DNA of 64,000 nt from Pelagibius sp964472095. GTDB taxonomy: Bacteria > Pseudomonadota > Alphaproteobacteria > Kiloniellales > Kiloniellaceae. The notes under the pieces were generated by a model. It was not told the DNA's origin and made no database searches. It saw only the letters and a program-made list of their open reading frames with translations. Positions 34,014-43,596 of the stretch are shown piece after piece; the first letter of the stretch is position 1, and the number at the start of each line of letters is the position of its first letter. Location of the stretch: assembly GCA_964472095.1 (NCBI GenBank), contig CAYYIV010000010.1:1-64000 (forward strand), written 5' to 3'. Both the position numbers and the translations under genes were made by a program.

Positions 34014-35915
34014 ATGTCTCGCCGTCGCCTGACGCGGGACGGCACCGGGGAAGGGCCCACCATGGGTCTAGAGGCAGAGAGCGGCCCCAGTGCCGCGCAG
34101 GGGACAACCGGACCGGCGATCGAGAGAGAGCTCGGTCGCCCCGACCCCGCCCGCATTCGCGAGCAACTCGAGCACATTTTGGGCAGCAGCGAGTTCCTTG
34201 GATCGGATCGCGCCCGGCGTTTCCTGCGCTATGTCGTCGAAGAAACCCTCGCTGGCCGGGGAGGCCGGATCAAAGCCTTCTCTGTGGCCGTTGCCGCCTT
34301 CGACCGCGACGAGACCTTCGACGCCCAGAACGACCCTATCGTCAGGATAGAGGCAGGGCGTCTCAGGCGCTTCCTCGAACGATACTATCTGGTGGGCGGC
34401 GCGGCGGACCCGATCCGCATCGATATTCCCAAGGGAGCCTATGTTCCCACCTTCTCGTGGCTCCACAGCCAAGAACCTGATGACCAGAACATCGATCCGT
34501 CAAATGCTGCTCCGCGAGCAGCTGAGGAGACGTCTGTGCTTTCCAAAGGGTCCTGGACCCTTCTCAGATTGTCCAGACTGCTGGTCGTCGCGACGATCGG
34601 GGCCGTCCTGCTCGGCGGAGTAGTCATCTTCTGGACCATGACGGTCTCGGACGAGCCGGTGCCCGTAGCGGATCTCAGACCGACACTGCCGCAGCCCTCG
34701 ATCGCGGTTCTACCATTCAACCTGTCCGGTGACGCGCTGCCAGTGACCAACCTGTCCAATGGCATGACAGGCGAACTGATCAGGGAACTCGCCCGCTACT
34801 CGAGTGTTTTCGTACTCGGACCGCAGTCCGTCAGCCGGTTCGGACCGGCACCCGATGTTGTTGTTATCGGCAAGGAAGCGGGTGTCAGGTTCGTCCTGTC
34901 CGGCGGAATCCAGCACGTCGGACAGAGGATTCGAGTCGCCGTGCAGCTGAACGACACGGAGACCGGCGGGGTCGTCTGGGCCGAGGCCTATGAGCGTGAC
35001 TTTGCCGTCGAGCGGGTCTTCGACCTCCAGACCGAGATCGCACGCGAGGTCGTGCGAAGGATCGCTCAGCCCCAAGGTGCTATCGCACTCTTCGACTGGA
35101 AGCGTACCCGGGGAAAGGCGCCGGAGACATGGGACGCTTACGACTGCGTCGTACAGGCCGACGACCTTCATCGGCGCGTTCTGCCTCCCGCGCTGGCCCC
35201 GGAGATCCGCACCTGCCTGCGCCGAGCCGTCGAACAGGAGCCGGGCTACGCCGACGCTTGGGTGATGTCCGCTCTCGTCGAGATCGACGCTCTTCGATTC
35301 ACACCCCTGGCTTCGGCGTCGATGGAGGGTCGCGACATCGCGCATGTTGCGGCAAGACGTGCTGTAGAGCTGGCACCGGACAGTGGCAGGGCTCACCTGG
35401 CTCTGGCGTTGACTCTGTTCTTCCGAGGCGAGGTGGAGCAGTCGCTGGCCGCTGGGGAATTGGCCGCAAGGCTCAGTCCGCACGATCCTGACGTCCTCGG
35501 AGAGGTGGGGATGAGGAATATTTTGTCCGGGGACCTGGAGGTCGGGGTCGCCTTGGTGAACCAGGCCATCGCACTCGAACGCAACGTATCGATCACTTCT
35601 CGTCTGGCGCTGGCGCTGGCCGCCCTGCGGAAGGGCCAGTACCAGGCGGCTTCCGATGCCGCGCGCGGCGACGCGCAGGGTTCGAATTTCATCTATTGGT
35701 GCGTGGTATCGGCAATTCATGGCAGGGCCGGCAGGCTGGAAGAAGCACGCTCTGCCGCAGATGAGCTGCGGAAGCTCTATCCGGACTTCCCTGACTGGGC
35801 CTGGGAGGAACTGGCAGCCAGGAATGTTGGCCCGGAGCTTGCCGCTGTCATGGCGGAGGGATGGCGGGCCGCGGGGCTGCCGGTGCCGCTCTCGGGCAGC
35901 GGCTCCAATCCATAG
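34014..35915 (+). CDS. Membrane-anchored regulator: wHTH-like, TolB/FlgO-like and TPR domains
   Basis: The 633-residue protein opens with a CadC-like DNA-binding type segment (LEHILGSSEFLGSDRARRF, then DPIVRIEAGRLRRFLERYY and DIPKGAYVPTF). One membrane helix is at about 187-208. A TolB-amino-like domain follows (PSIAVLPFNLSGDALPVTNL, SGGIQHVGQRIRVAVQLND). C-terminal TPR-like repeats finish it. This layout is usual for adenylate-cyclase-like regulators without the cyclase domain. It would sense envelope signals and act on nearby genes. ATG 34062 is an alternative start with a better ribosome site. Confidence 0.8.
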   Translation: MSRRRLTRDGTGEGPTMGLEAESGPSAAQGTTGPAIERELGRPDPARIREQLEHILGSSEFLGSDRARRFLRYVVEETLAGRGGRIKAFSVAVAAFDRDETFDAQNDPIVRIEAGRLRRFLERYYLVGGAADPIRIDIPKGAYVPTFSWLHSQEPDDQNIDPSNAAPRAAEETSVLSKGSWTLLRLSRLLVVATIGAVLLGGVVIFWTMTVSDEPVPVADLRPTLPQPSIAVLPFNLSGDALPVTNLSNGMTGELIRELARYSSVFVLGPQSVSRFGPAPDVVVIGKEAGVRFVLSGGIQHVGQRIRVAVQLNDTETGGVVWAEAYERDFAVERVFDLQTEIAREVVRRIAQPQGAIALFDWKRTRGKAPETWDAYDCVVQADDLHRRVLPPALAPEIRTCLRRAVEQEPGYADAWVMSALVEIDALRFTPLASASMEGRDIAHVAARRAVELAPDSGRAHLALALTLFFRGEVEQSLAAGELAARLSPHDPDVLGEVGMRNILSGDLEVGVALVNQAIALERNVSITSRLALALAALRKGQYQAASDAARGDAQGSNFIYWCVVSAIHGRAGRLEEARSAADELRKLYPDFPDWAWEELAARNVGPELAAVMAEGWRAAGLPVPLSGSGSNP

Positions 35916-36240
35916 AGTCTGCCCAATCGGCCGGCCGCGAAGCCCTGCACCGCCTGTCATCGCCCAACCCAAACAGCCGCCTGGACGCTGCGACCACGTA
36001 AACTACAGTAACGTTCTCAGCCGTCACCGCATTCCGTCCGATCCTTGTCACAGGCAGGAGCGCTGCCGGCCTATCCAAATGCGGGCTCGTCACCGCTCTT
36101 CTGTCACATGCGTGAGCAAACTCCGAAAAGGCAGATTTCAAGGCGGATGTGACCAATCGGGTGATTGACGGTGCTTCGGCTCCAGCCGAGGTGCGGGCAA
36201 GGCGGAATCCGATCTTGCAGGACCATTGGGAGGCGACGGA
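35916..36240. other. Intergenic, no gene seen
   Basis: About 325 bp upstream of two secreted-protein genes. No clear hairpin or recognised promoter was found. Confidence 0.3.
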
Positions 36241-36711
36241 ATGACTAGAAGCCACAACTCAGGAAGCCCCGCGCCTGCCGTGCTCGTCGGCGCCATCGCG
36301 GTGATCACCGCGCTGCAGGCCGGCCCGGCCGTGGCGCAATCGGGCGAGCTGGCGCAGTCGGGCACCGTGACGGTCAGCCAGACCCAGATCGCGTTCATCG
36401 GCAGTGGCAACTTCGGCGGCGGAGAGCTCGCATTCGAAGGCAAGACCTACAGTTTCACTATCGGCGGTCTCGGGCTCGGCGGCTTTGGCGTCTCCAAGAT
36501 CGAGGCCCAGGGTGAGGTCTACAACCTCACCAGTCTGAACGACTTCGAAGGAGCCTATGGTCAGGCGCGAACCGGCATCGTTGTCGGAGACAGGAGCGCC
36601 GGCCAGCTGTGGCTCGAAAACGCGAGCGGCGTCTATATCCACCTCATCACAGAGCGTAAAGGCCTGGCGCTCTCGCTGGGTGGCGACGCCGTCTACATCA
36701 GCATCGACTGA
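36241..36711 (+). CDS. Secreted hypothetical protein (glycine-rich, beta)
   Basis: This 156-residue protein has a signal peptide ending at AVAQ. The mature part is rich in Gly and aromatic residues: FIGSGNFGGGELAFEGKTYS, GGLGLGGFGVSKIEAQGEVY and GIVVGDRSAGQLWLENASG. The pattern suggests a small beta-barrel or lipid-binding fold. No family name can be given safely. It is followed by another secreted protein gene with its own strong ribosome site. Confidence 0.65.
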   Translation: MTRSHNSGSPAPAVLVGAIAVITALQAGPAVAQSGELAQSGTVTVSQTQIAFIGSGNFGGGELAFEGKTYSFTIGGLGLGGFGVSKIEAQGEVYNLTSLNDFEGAYGQARTGIVVGDRSAGQLWLENASGVYIHLITERKGLALSLGGDAVYISID

Positions 36712-36767
36712 CGATGCCGATCCGATCGACCGGCGAGGGCCGGTTTGGATCAAAGGAGGCCCAAAGC

Positions 36768-37328
36768 ATGTCTTACAAACACCATGGCCTGCGACTACTC
36801 GCCGCGACGCTGGCGCTGAATTCTGCCGCAAGCCTGGCCGCCAGTTCTATCGCGGCGGCGGAAGAGCAGACCATCAACGCCTTTTCAGCCTGGACTGGCG
36901 AGGGCGTCGTCTACGACTCCGGCCCGAACACCGGCACCTTCGTCGGTGCGATCAGCGGAGCCCTGTACGTCCACACCGACAAGGGTCCCGCCAGCGCCGG
37001 ATTGATGGTCTGCCCGGCCATGCTCGAGATCGATCTGGTGGATGCCACGCAGCTCGGCCAGGGCAAGTGCACCATCACCGGAGACGACGGTGCGAAGGTC
37101 TTCGCCGAGTGGACTTGCCAGGGGGTGCACCTGATCGGCTGTGACGGCGAGTTCAAGCTGACCGGCGGCAGCGGTCGCATGGAAGGAATCATCGGCACTG
37201 GGTCGCTCACGGTGCGCACGACCACACGCGTTGCCTCGACCGCAGCGATGCTTGACGGCGCGGTCACCGAAATCGGCAGCGGAATTCTGCTTCTCGAAGA
37301 CCTGGTCTATACCCTGCCCGTTCAGTGA
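36768..37328 (+). CDS. Secreted hypothetical protein
   Basis: From ATG 36768 (AAAGGAGG upstream) the protein has 186 residues with a signal peptide ending near IAAAEE. The mature part is beta-rich with three or four Cys: VCPAMLEIDLVDATQLGQGK and WTCQGVHLIGCDGEF. GGSGRMEGIIGTGSLTVRT recalls secreted allene-oxide-cyclase-like or DUF barrels but is not diagnostic. Function unknown. Confidence 0.65.
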   Translation: MSYKHHGLRLLAATLALNSAASLAASSIAAAEEQTINAFSAWTGEGVVYDSGPNTGTFVGAISGALYVHTDKGPASAGLMVCPAMLEIDLVDATQLGQGKCTITGDDGAKVFAEWTCQGVHLIGCDGEFKLTGGSGRMEGIIGTGSLTVRTTTRVASTAAMLDGAVTEIGSGILLLEDLVYTLPVQ

Positions 37329-37607
37329 GATGCCCTGCTGGAGCTGGCGCCGACTCGACGGCCGGGATAGCCGTCAGGGCCATCCAGCAAGAGTAGACGA
37401 ACCAAGTTGTCGGACCTGTCGCGTGAGTGTCGGCTTTGGGTGATTTCTCACCTGCGGGTACTAACCACCACCTGGGCCTCGCCGCGCCTTCTCCCAGCCA
37501 GGATATCGGCGCGGAGAACTCTAGGCCGAAACGATCCAGTTCTCAGGGATCGATCACTGTCTTTCATGGCCCGGCAGCAGAATGGCTGTAGGGCGCTACC
37601 GGAGCAC

Positions 37608-39914
37608 TTAGCGCGTCTCATGCTGCAGCGCCTCGAGGGCGGTATCGGTCTCGGCGATAATGGAAGAAAAATACTCATCGTAGGGCGTTTGAGTGGTCTG
37701 GAATACATCCCTCGATCCGCTGAAAGCAGATTGTGCTGCTTTAATATGTTCGGCGCTTTTTGAACGCCGCCCGAGCTCCAGCAGCGCGCGCCCGATGTTG
37801 TTCTGAGTAAGAGCCCAATCGAGCGGCACGCGCGCGCGCGTCAGCTCTTCCAGGGCGGCGCGATAGGCCGCGACGGCTTCCTCCAAATGCGCGGTGCTGC
37901 TCTCGCGCAGACCGAGGCTTTGGAGCACATTGCCAAGGTTGTTCTGGGTCTGGGCCCAATCGAGAGGCACGCGCTCGCGGGTATATTCCTCCAGGGCGGC
38001 GCGAAAGGCGGCAATGGCCGCTTCCAAGTGGACAGAGTTGCCTTCGCTCTCGCCGAGCTGCCAGAGAGCGACGCCAAGATTGTTCTGCGTTAGTGCCCAG
38101 TCCAGCGGTACACGCGTGCGGGTGCGCTCCTCGAGGGCGGCACGATAGGCAGTGGCGGCCTCCTCCAGGCGGGTTGTATCGCCTTCGCGTTCGGCGAGGG
38201 CGACAAGGACCGGGCCGAGGTTGTTCTGGGTCTGGGCCCAATCGAGTGGCACCCGTTCGCGGGTACGCTCCTCAAGGGCGGAGCGAAAGGCGGTGACCGC
38301 CTCTTCCAAGCGGGCCGTGTCGTTTGCGCGCAGCCCAAGGCGGGCAAGCACGATGCCCAGATTGTTCTGGGTCTCGGCCCAGTTCAAGGGGACCCGCTCG
38401 CGGGTGCGCTCCTTCAGGGCCGCGCGGTAGGCGGCTACGGCCTGCTCCAGGCGGGCGGTGCCGCTCTCGCGCTCGCCGATCTGCCAGAGCACGATACCGA
38501 GATTGCTCTGCGTCTGCGCCCAATCGAGAGGCAGGCGTTCGCGGGTGCGCTCCTCGAGGGCGGCCCGAAAGGCGGCGGCAGCTTCCTCCAGCCGGGCGGT
38601 GCCGCTCTCACGCCCGCCGAGGGTCCAGAGCGCCAGGCCGAGATTGTTCTGGGCATGGGCCCAGTCCAAAGGCACGCGTTCTCGGGTGCGCACCTCCAGC
38701 GCCGCACGGAAGGCGGCGACCGCCTCTTCCAGGCGGTCGGTACCGCCCTCGCGCTCGCCAAGCTTCCAGAGCGCGAAGCCGAGGTTGTTCTGGGTCTCTG
38801 CCCAATCGAGCGGTACGCGTTCGCGTGTGCGCTCCTCAAGGGCGGCGCGATAGGCGCTGACAGCTGCCTCCATATGGGCAGTGCCGCGTTCGCGCCCACC
38901 GAGGCTTGCCAGTGCGGCGCCGAGATTGTTCTGTGTCCGGGCCCAGTCCAGCGGTACGCGCGCGCGGGTGCGCTCTTGCAAGACATCACGGAAAGCCGCA
39001 ACAGCCTGCTCCAGCCGCGCGCTGTCGCTCTCACGCCTGCCGAGTTGCCACAGCGCCAGGCCCAGATCGTCCTGGGTGCTGACCCACTCGAGCGGGGCGG
39101 CATCCCGGCTGGTTTCATCAAGCACCCTCTGCCAGTGGGCGATGCTTGTCTTGAGGGCCTCATTGTCACCCTTGTCGCGCCCGTGCAGGAGCCAGGCATC
39201 CGCTGCCTGACGCAGGTGTTCGAGGGCGGCTTGCGCATCGACAGTTCCGACCAGAATCGCGGCCTCGTCATAGAGTGCTGCCGCGGCCGCAAGCGACAGG
39301 CGCGCACGTTCGACGTCGCCCTGCTCGGCAATCAGCCGGGCTTCCTCGCGGGTCTGCGAGGTCAGCGCGGTGAGCAGTGCCTCGCGTTTGGATCTGACCA
39401 CCTGCCGGGCAGCCTCAAGGTTTTCACGAGCCGCGTTGTGGTCGGCGCTCTCCAGGGCGTCCGCCGCTTGGCCGCGCAGCGCTTCGACCTCGGGGTCGTC
39501 ACTCTGGAAGGCCCGCAGACGCTCGCGCAGCTGCAGGTGTTCCTCGGCAATCCGCGCGAAGGTGTCGGCCAGATTTTCGGCCTCGACACCTTCGCGACCG
39601 AGGATTTCGAAGAACTTCGCAATGGCTTCGAGCCGGAACTGGCTGTCGTCCGGAAGCTGCGCCCGCAGAAGGTCCAGGGCCTCCGACTTTGCCGCGGGAT
39701 CGGGGGAGGTAAGACCCGACACAAGCGCCACCACCTGTTCATGCGGCATGCCGCAAACGACGGTGACACTGCTGTCCGAGACATCTCCACCGATCGCGGC
39801 CGCACAGTTCTGCGCCCGCGCGTCGTTGCCGAACTGCAGCGCCGTCGCCGCGCCGGGGCAAACACCGAAGATCAGGACGGCAGTAGCAACAACTGTGAAC
39901 CGCAGGCTGCTCAT
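37608..39914 (-). CDS. Exported TPR protein with ten 47-residue repeats
   Basis: From ATG 39914 the protein has 768 residues. A signal peptide (VVATAVLIFGVCPGAATA) is followed by a long helical N-terminal half (about 30-300). Ten kinesin-light-chain-like TPR units of 47 residues then follow, each built on TQNNLG...LG...LEEAVAAYRAALEERT and ERVPLDWA. The last unit is diverged. TPR arrays are protein-binding scaffolds. The downstream half of an operon with a small membrane protein (gap 13 nt), it is likely periplasmic and tethered by that partner. Confidence 0.85.
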   Translation of the reverse strand: MSSLRFTVVATAVLIFGVCPGAATALQFGNDARAQNCAAAIGGDVSDSSVTVVCGMPHEQVVALVSGLTSPDPAAKSEALDLLRAQLPDDSQFRLEAIAKFFEILGREGVEAENLADTFARIAEEHLQLRERLRAFQSDDPEVEALRGQAADALESADHNAARENLEAARQVVRSKREALLTALTSQTREEARLIAEQGDVERARLSLAAAAALYDEAAILVGTVDAQAALEHLRQAADAWLLHGRDKGDNEALKTSIAHWQRVLDETSRDAAPLEWVSTQDDLGLALWQLGRRESDSARLEQAVAAFRDVLQERTRARVPLDWARTQNNLGAALASLGGRERGTAHMEAAVSAYRAALEERTRERVPLDWAETQNNLGFALWKLGEREGGTDRLEEAVAAFRAALEVRTRERVPLDWAHAQNNLGLALWTLGGRESGTARLEEAAAAFRAALEERTRERLPLDWAQTQSNLGIVLWQIGERESGTARLEQAVAAYRAALKERTRERVPLNWAETQNNLGIVLARLGLRANDTARLEEAVTAFRSALEERTRERVPLDWAQTQNNLGPVLVALAEREGDTTRLEEAATAYRAALEERTRTRVPLDWALTQNNLGVALWQLGESEGNSVHLEAAIAAFRAALEEYTRERVPLDWAQTQNNLGNVLQSLGLRESSTAHLEEAVAAYRAALEELTRARVPLDWALTQNNIGRALLELGRRSKSAEHIKAAQSAFSGSRDVFQTTQTPYDEYFSSIIAETDTALEALQHETR
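37760..39170. repeat. Tandem 141-bp coding repeats, about ten copies
   Basis: The TPR units are highly similar at DNA level. The TTGTTCTGGGT-like segment recurs every 141 bp from about 37797 to 39066. Such arrays can change copy number by slipped or unequal recombination. Confidence 0.75.
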
Positions 39915-39927
39915 GATCGCCTCGGAC

Positions 39928-40308
39928 TCATTGGTTCGTGATGGTCGATCCTTCGACGTTGCCGCCGATACCAATGCCGTTGTTGACGATAACCCGGTTG
40001 CCGGCCTGGCTCACGGCGATCAGAATCGCTCCGAGAAAGGCCAGGACCAGCAAGAGGAGGTGCCCGGGGGGCATGCCGGAGCGGGTTTGTATGCTGACGT
40101 CCCGGCCCGCGGCAATTCCGCCCTGGCTGGCAGAGACCCGGGATGCCGGCGTTGGCGTGCTGGCCACCGTGCCCGCGCCTTGCTTGCGGCCAAGGACGAA
40201 CTTGAGAGCTGTCCACAATCCGCCGCAGACGACGATCAGCCCCCCGCCGAGCCATGAGAGCGTTTCCCGATTCTCGGGCGCTGTCAGAAAGGTCCAGATC
40301 TCAGACAT
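39928..40308 (-). CDS. Small membrane protein partner of the TPR protein
   Basis: The 126-residue protein has two membrane helices (LSWLGGGLIVVCGGLWTALK near 18-37 and LLLLVLAFLGAILIAVSQAG near 83-102). The motif GGIAAGRDVSIQ lies between, and the tail NNGIGIGGNVEGSTITNQ closes it. Such AGRDV/GSTI repeats are found in proteins next to TPR or NTPase genes, but no function is known. It is directly upstream of the TPR gene and probably anchors or signals to it. Confidence 0.65.
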   Translation of the reverse strand: MSEIWTFLTAPENRETLSWLGGGLIVVCGGLWTALKFVLGRKQGAGTVASTPTPASRVSASQGGIAAGRDVSIQTRSGMPPGHLLLLVLAFLGAILIAVSQAGNRVIVNNGIGIGGNVEGSTITNQ

Positions 40309-40695
40309 CAGTCTATCCTCTGAATAGCGAGAGTCTTAGTCCTGCATCGCTTCTGCGCGGGCCTGCGCCAGTCCTGCTTTGGCGATCTCAACCCAGATCG
40401 CGGCTTGGATGGCAGCAGGATGATCGTCACTGGCTATCGACGCGCGTCCGATGTCGCATTGTCGAATTCGAGGTGGCCCCAACTGCCTGCGGGTTCCACC
40501 TTCAGATGCTTTACGGACGCCCTGAGTGTTTACCATGGCGATCTGAAAAGCGAGTGCGCTCTGCTCCTGTCCTGCTCCACGCGCAGGTAGATTTCGAGGG
40601 ACTTTGTATGGCCCAGCGGGATATAGAAACGGTAGAAATCCCGGAGTTCTTCGGCTTCAGCGGCACAAGGGCAGGGGGCCCCACTCAGCCTCGCA
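40309..40695. other. Gene-poor stretch before the third tRNA remnant
   Basis: Short frames on both strands (for example 40336-40536 minus, ending AAIWVEIAKAGLAQARAEA) look partly protein-like but have no clear start or family. They may be remnants of lost island genes. Confidence 0.3.
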
Positions 40696-40732
40696 CCTGA
40701 ACGTTGCAGGTTCAAATCCTGCCCCACAACCA
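40696..40732 (+). other. Third, decayed tRNA 3' end (attachment-site remnant)
   Basis: The sequence CCTGAACGTTGCAGG plus TTCAAATCCTGCCCC and the end CACAACCA closely follows the T arm and acceptor of the fMet remnant at 2406-2450, with several changes. A terminator hairpin follows. It is taken as the right boundary of region C. Confidence 0.6.
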
Positions 40733-40742
40733 AACAAAGAAG

Positions 40743-40773
40743 CGCCGCCGACCCAACGAGTGGGCGGCGTTTT
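40743..40773 (+). terminator. Rho-independent terminator after the third tRNA remnant
   Basis: CGCCG-A-CCC (40746-40754) pairs with GGGCGGCG (40762-40769), followed by TTTT. It occupies the same position relative to the tRNA end as the hairpins at 2456 and 15783 but has a different sequence. Confidence 0.6.
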
Positions 40774-40868
40774 GCTTGGCGCAGGAACCAGCTGCGGCTC
40801 CCGCCTGGCGGAACTGCGTCAGCCTATTGCGGCTGGCAATGCGGCAGCCTGATGAAGGTCTCGGCCGC

Positions 40869-42113
40869 CTAAAACAGATCCAGTACGAACGGTACGCGCA
40901 GAGTCATGAGGACATCGGGCGCATCGTCCGTGACGCCCAGCTCCAGATTGAGATTGACGCTGGAGTAACTGTTGACCTGAAAGCTGTACCCAAGCAGCAA
41001 GGATCCCACGCTCAGGGACGACGATGAAAAGTCGACGCCGTTGACCTCCGTCGTCGTTTCGTCGATGAAATCGTGCTTATAGCCGAGCGTGAAAGAAGAT
41101 CGCTCGTTGATCGAGTAGGCCATGCCGAAGCTCATGCGAAAGGCATCGCCCGGGTCGACCTCGCCGATAGTCTGATCGTTGAAGGTCTTGTTCACGTCCT
41201 CCGGCAGATGAAACAGGTAGCCGAAGTTGCCGAAGAAGACTACCGGGTCGTTCGGATAGAGGATCGTGACGCTCGGCTCGATGGCGTGAAACCCGGAGCC
41301 GGTGGCGAGCTCGGTTTCAAGGCCGTTCGCTCCACGATCGACATCGAACGGCCCCTTGCCGGTCGTCGACTTGTAGCGAAGATTGCCGATGAAGATCGGC
41401 TAGTCATCAAGGCCGCTGTTGATCTGGTAGTGCAAGCCGAGCTCGATGTCACCAATCCCGTCCCCATCCACATCCTGAGTCAGCTGCGCATCGGGATCGA
41501 TCTGCGGAATGATGAATGAGATGCGGTCATCCCGGTAGATGTAGGGAACCTTGATCTCTACCTCCAGGCGATTGGTGATGCCGTAGCGTGCGGTAACGGC
41601 CGCCTGGTAGAGATTCCGGTCCGCGTCCTGCGCCTCAATCAGCCCGATCAGGAAGGTGTCCAGAATCTCGACCCCCACGAATGTGAAGCGATTGACCTGC
41701 GAGTGGGAATATTGGATCGAGGGCTCGAGGACGAGGGTGCCCTGGGGCGTGAGCACACCGCCAAGCTCCGGTATGGCCTGTACCTGCGGCCGAGGCGGCT
41801 GTTGTGCCGGCGGCTCGCCGACCGGTTGCTGAGGCGGTTGCTGCTGCTGAGGCTCCTGGGCAGTAGGCGCATCTTGCTGTGCCTGGCGAACACTGGTATC
41901 CGCTGGACCGCGACCGCGCTTCAATTCCAACAGCTCTTCACGTAGGGCCTGGATCTCCTGCTGCTGCTGCTCAAGCGTCCGCTGCAGCTCCAGCAGCTTC
42001 AACTCAAGATCAATGGACGAGACCTGAGCTAGAGCCGGTGGTACCGCTAACCCGACAAGAGCAACGACGGCAGCGCCACAAAAAAACCGTTCAGTACCAC
42101 TAAGAAAAACCAA
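40869..42113 (-). pseudogene. Outer-membrane barrel with coiled coil (FapF-like), interrupted by one amber codon
   Basis: The frame runs from a TTG at 42113 (or ATG 42230, overlapping the previous gene) to 40869 with a single in-frame TAG at 41400-41402. Translation continues in the same frame on both sides: GLDD, stop, PIFIGNLRYKSTTGKGPF. In such barrels a Trp is common here, so TGG to TAG is likely. The intact product would have a signal peptide, a coiled coil (LELKLLELQRTLEQQQQEI), a Gln/Pro-rich linker and a beta-barrel ending in VPFVLDLF. This matches the layout of FapF, the outer-membrane exporter of Pseudomonas Fap amyloid. The amber codon may be a mutation, a sequencing error or a suppressed stop. 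Confidence 0.7.
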
Positions 42114-42192
42114 CCTCCTACCCCTCGGATCTGATCGCTGCCCTAGGGAGGTCCCCGATATAAGAGTTATCAGTGGGCACAGTGAATTACCT

Positions 42193-42825
42193 TCAATTGA
42201 CGTGGCTGAGGCTTCCGAGCAAACGGCCACTGAAGAGTGCGTTCCTGGCCGTATTCTGGAATCGTCCGAAGTTCGAGACGGTCACCTCGACATTGACCTC
42301 CTGACGGATCTGTTGGTTGCTCGCTGTCGTGAGGACGACGCCGAGAATCTGCTCACGTGTTACGCTATGAAGCGCGGTGGTGAGGCCGGTGGGATCCGCG
42401 ACCACAACTCCCGTTTGCCCCGCCAGCCCGGAAAGATTTGCAGGAAGCGCACTGGATTGAGCGCCTCCCTGCCCGCTGACAAAACTCAGCGTCTGGGGAT
42501 TCACACCCATTGTCGGCATGCTCGACTGCGTGGCCGTCGTTCCGCCAGGTGTCAGGTTCGTCGTGCTTTCCAGGACAAGGGCGCCATTCACGAGTGTTCG
42601 CACGTTCGCCGCGAACTCCATATCGAGTCCGCCAACGCGCAATCCGCCGCGCAGCGCTGCGAGGAGGTCCAGGCTGGCCGTGGGAACAGCGTGAAACGCA
42701 TGAGCATGAGCCGGACCGCTAGCCGCAGTTCCGATGTCCGCGTCAGCCGCAAGGCTGCCACTTTGGCTGGCGCCGGCCGCGCTGGCCATGATTGCCAAAG
42801 CCATGGCTTTTCCTGAGCGGAGCAT
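42193..42825 (-). CDS. Secreted protein in the FapE position
   Basis: The 210-residue protein has a signal peptide (MALAIMASAAGASQSGSLAA). The mature part contains LDLLAALRGGLRVGGLDMEF, LVLESTTNLTPGGTT and a C-terminal beta segment QQIRQEVNVEVTVSNFGRF. No family is certain. It lies 4 nt behind the C39 peptidase gene and before the barrel gene, the place of fapE in Pseudomonas. A minor extracellular component or chaperone is possible. Confidence 0.6.
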   Translation of the reverse strand: MLRSGKAMALAIMASAAGASQSGSLAADADIGTAASGPAHAHAFHAVPTASLDLLAALRGGLRVGGLDMEFAANVRTLVNGALVLESTTNLTPGGTTATQSSMPTMGVNPQTLSFVSGQGGAQSSALPANLSGLAGQTGVVVADPTGLTTALHSVTREQILGVVLTTASNQQIRQEVNVEVTVSNFGRFQNTARNALFSGRLLGSLSHVN

Positions 42826-42829
42826 GAGC

Positions 42830-43543
42830 CTACCTCCCGAACTCGCGCCGGCCGGGCAGCGTCAGGGTAAAGGTGGCAAGCCCGCTCCTGTCGACACCTC
42901 GGCCTATCGGCGCCTTTGGGCGGATCTGCCAATCAGGTATGTCGCCGAAGTTCTCCTGCGCTACCTCGATCCCCTCTCTGGCTGCGAGGACAATCCCACC
43001 GCCCCATGCATCCTCGAACCGATCGCGGGGCCAGATGGTGGTTCCGAACGCCGAATCCGCTACCAGGATGCGTTCGGCTTCGACCCCCTTGATGACCACA
43101 AAGTGCCGGTAGCCGCCGGTATTGATCAGGACGATCGCCGGAACGCCGATATCCGCGAGCTTGTCCAGCGTCATGCGAAAACCGTCGGACTTCAGCCCCC
43201 TGCGATCCAGGAACTGCTTTAGGTCGAGCATCGAAAAGCCTTCGGCCTGGATCTTCGGCTGATCGCCGCGCACGAACATCTCTTCGAAGGCCAGTGCCTC
43301 GTCTATCGGCGTTTCATAGTGGTAGGTCAGAAGGGTAGCGACGGCTGCCGAGCCGCAACTGAAGTCGTACTGCTGGCGCACGACATTGGTCCAGCGCTTC
43401 TCCTTCAAGCTCATGACCGGCACTGAAAAAGAGCCGCCCGCACCCTGAATCACGGCAGGCCCGGCCAAGCTGACCGACATGACGGCCGTATTGAGCGCCA
43501 TTCCGCTGACGACTGTGCCAAGTGCGATAAGGAACCACCGCAT
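42830..43543 (-). CDS. C39-family cysteine peptidase (FapD-like)
   Basis: The 237-residue protein has a signal-like N-terminus and the C39 fold with the Cys in QYDFSCGSAAVATLLTYHY, the His in GGYRHFVVIKGV and the Asp in ILVADSAFG. C39 peptidases cleave leader peptides, often at double-Gly sites, before export. In the fap operon FapD has this role. Its neighbours here are glycine-rich secreted proteins and an outer-membrane barrel, so it probably processes or licenses their export. Confidence 0.85.
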   Translation of the reverse strand: MRWFLIALGTVVSGMALNTAVMSVSLAGPAVIQGAGGSFSVPVMSLKEKRWTNVVRQQYDFSCGSAAVATLLTYHYETPIDEALAFEEMFVRGDQPKIQAEGFSMLDLKQFLDRRGLKSDGFRMTLDKLADIGVPAIVLINTGGYRHFVVIKGVEAERILVADSAFGTTIWPRDRFEDAWGGGIVLAAREGIEVAQENFGDIPDWQIRPKAPIGRGVDRSGLATFTLTLPGRREFGR

Positions 43544-43596
43544 GAGTTGGCCCCGTTCTTCTTGTTCGGCGCTTACCTGGTCGTAGCCGGGTGCCG

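Noticed and set aside
37760..39170. CRISPR-like or non-coding tandem array
   Set aside because: The period of 141 bp is in frame, codes for TPR units and has no spacers.
40530..40733. Minus frame crossing the third tRNA remnant
   Set aside because: Its start lies in tRNA-derived sequence. The middle looks partly protein-like but has no family or start signal.
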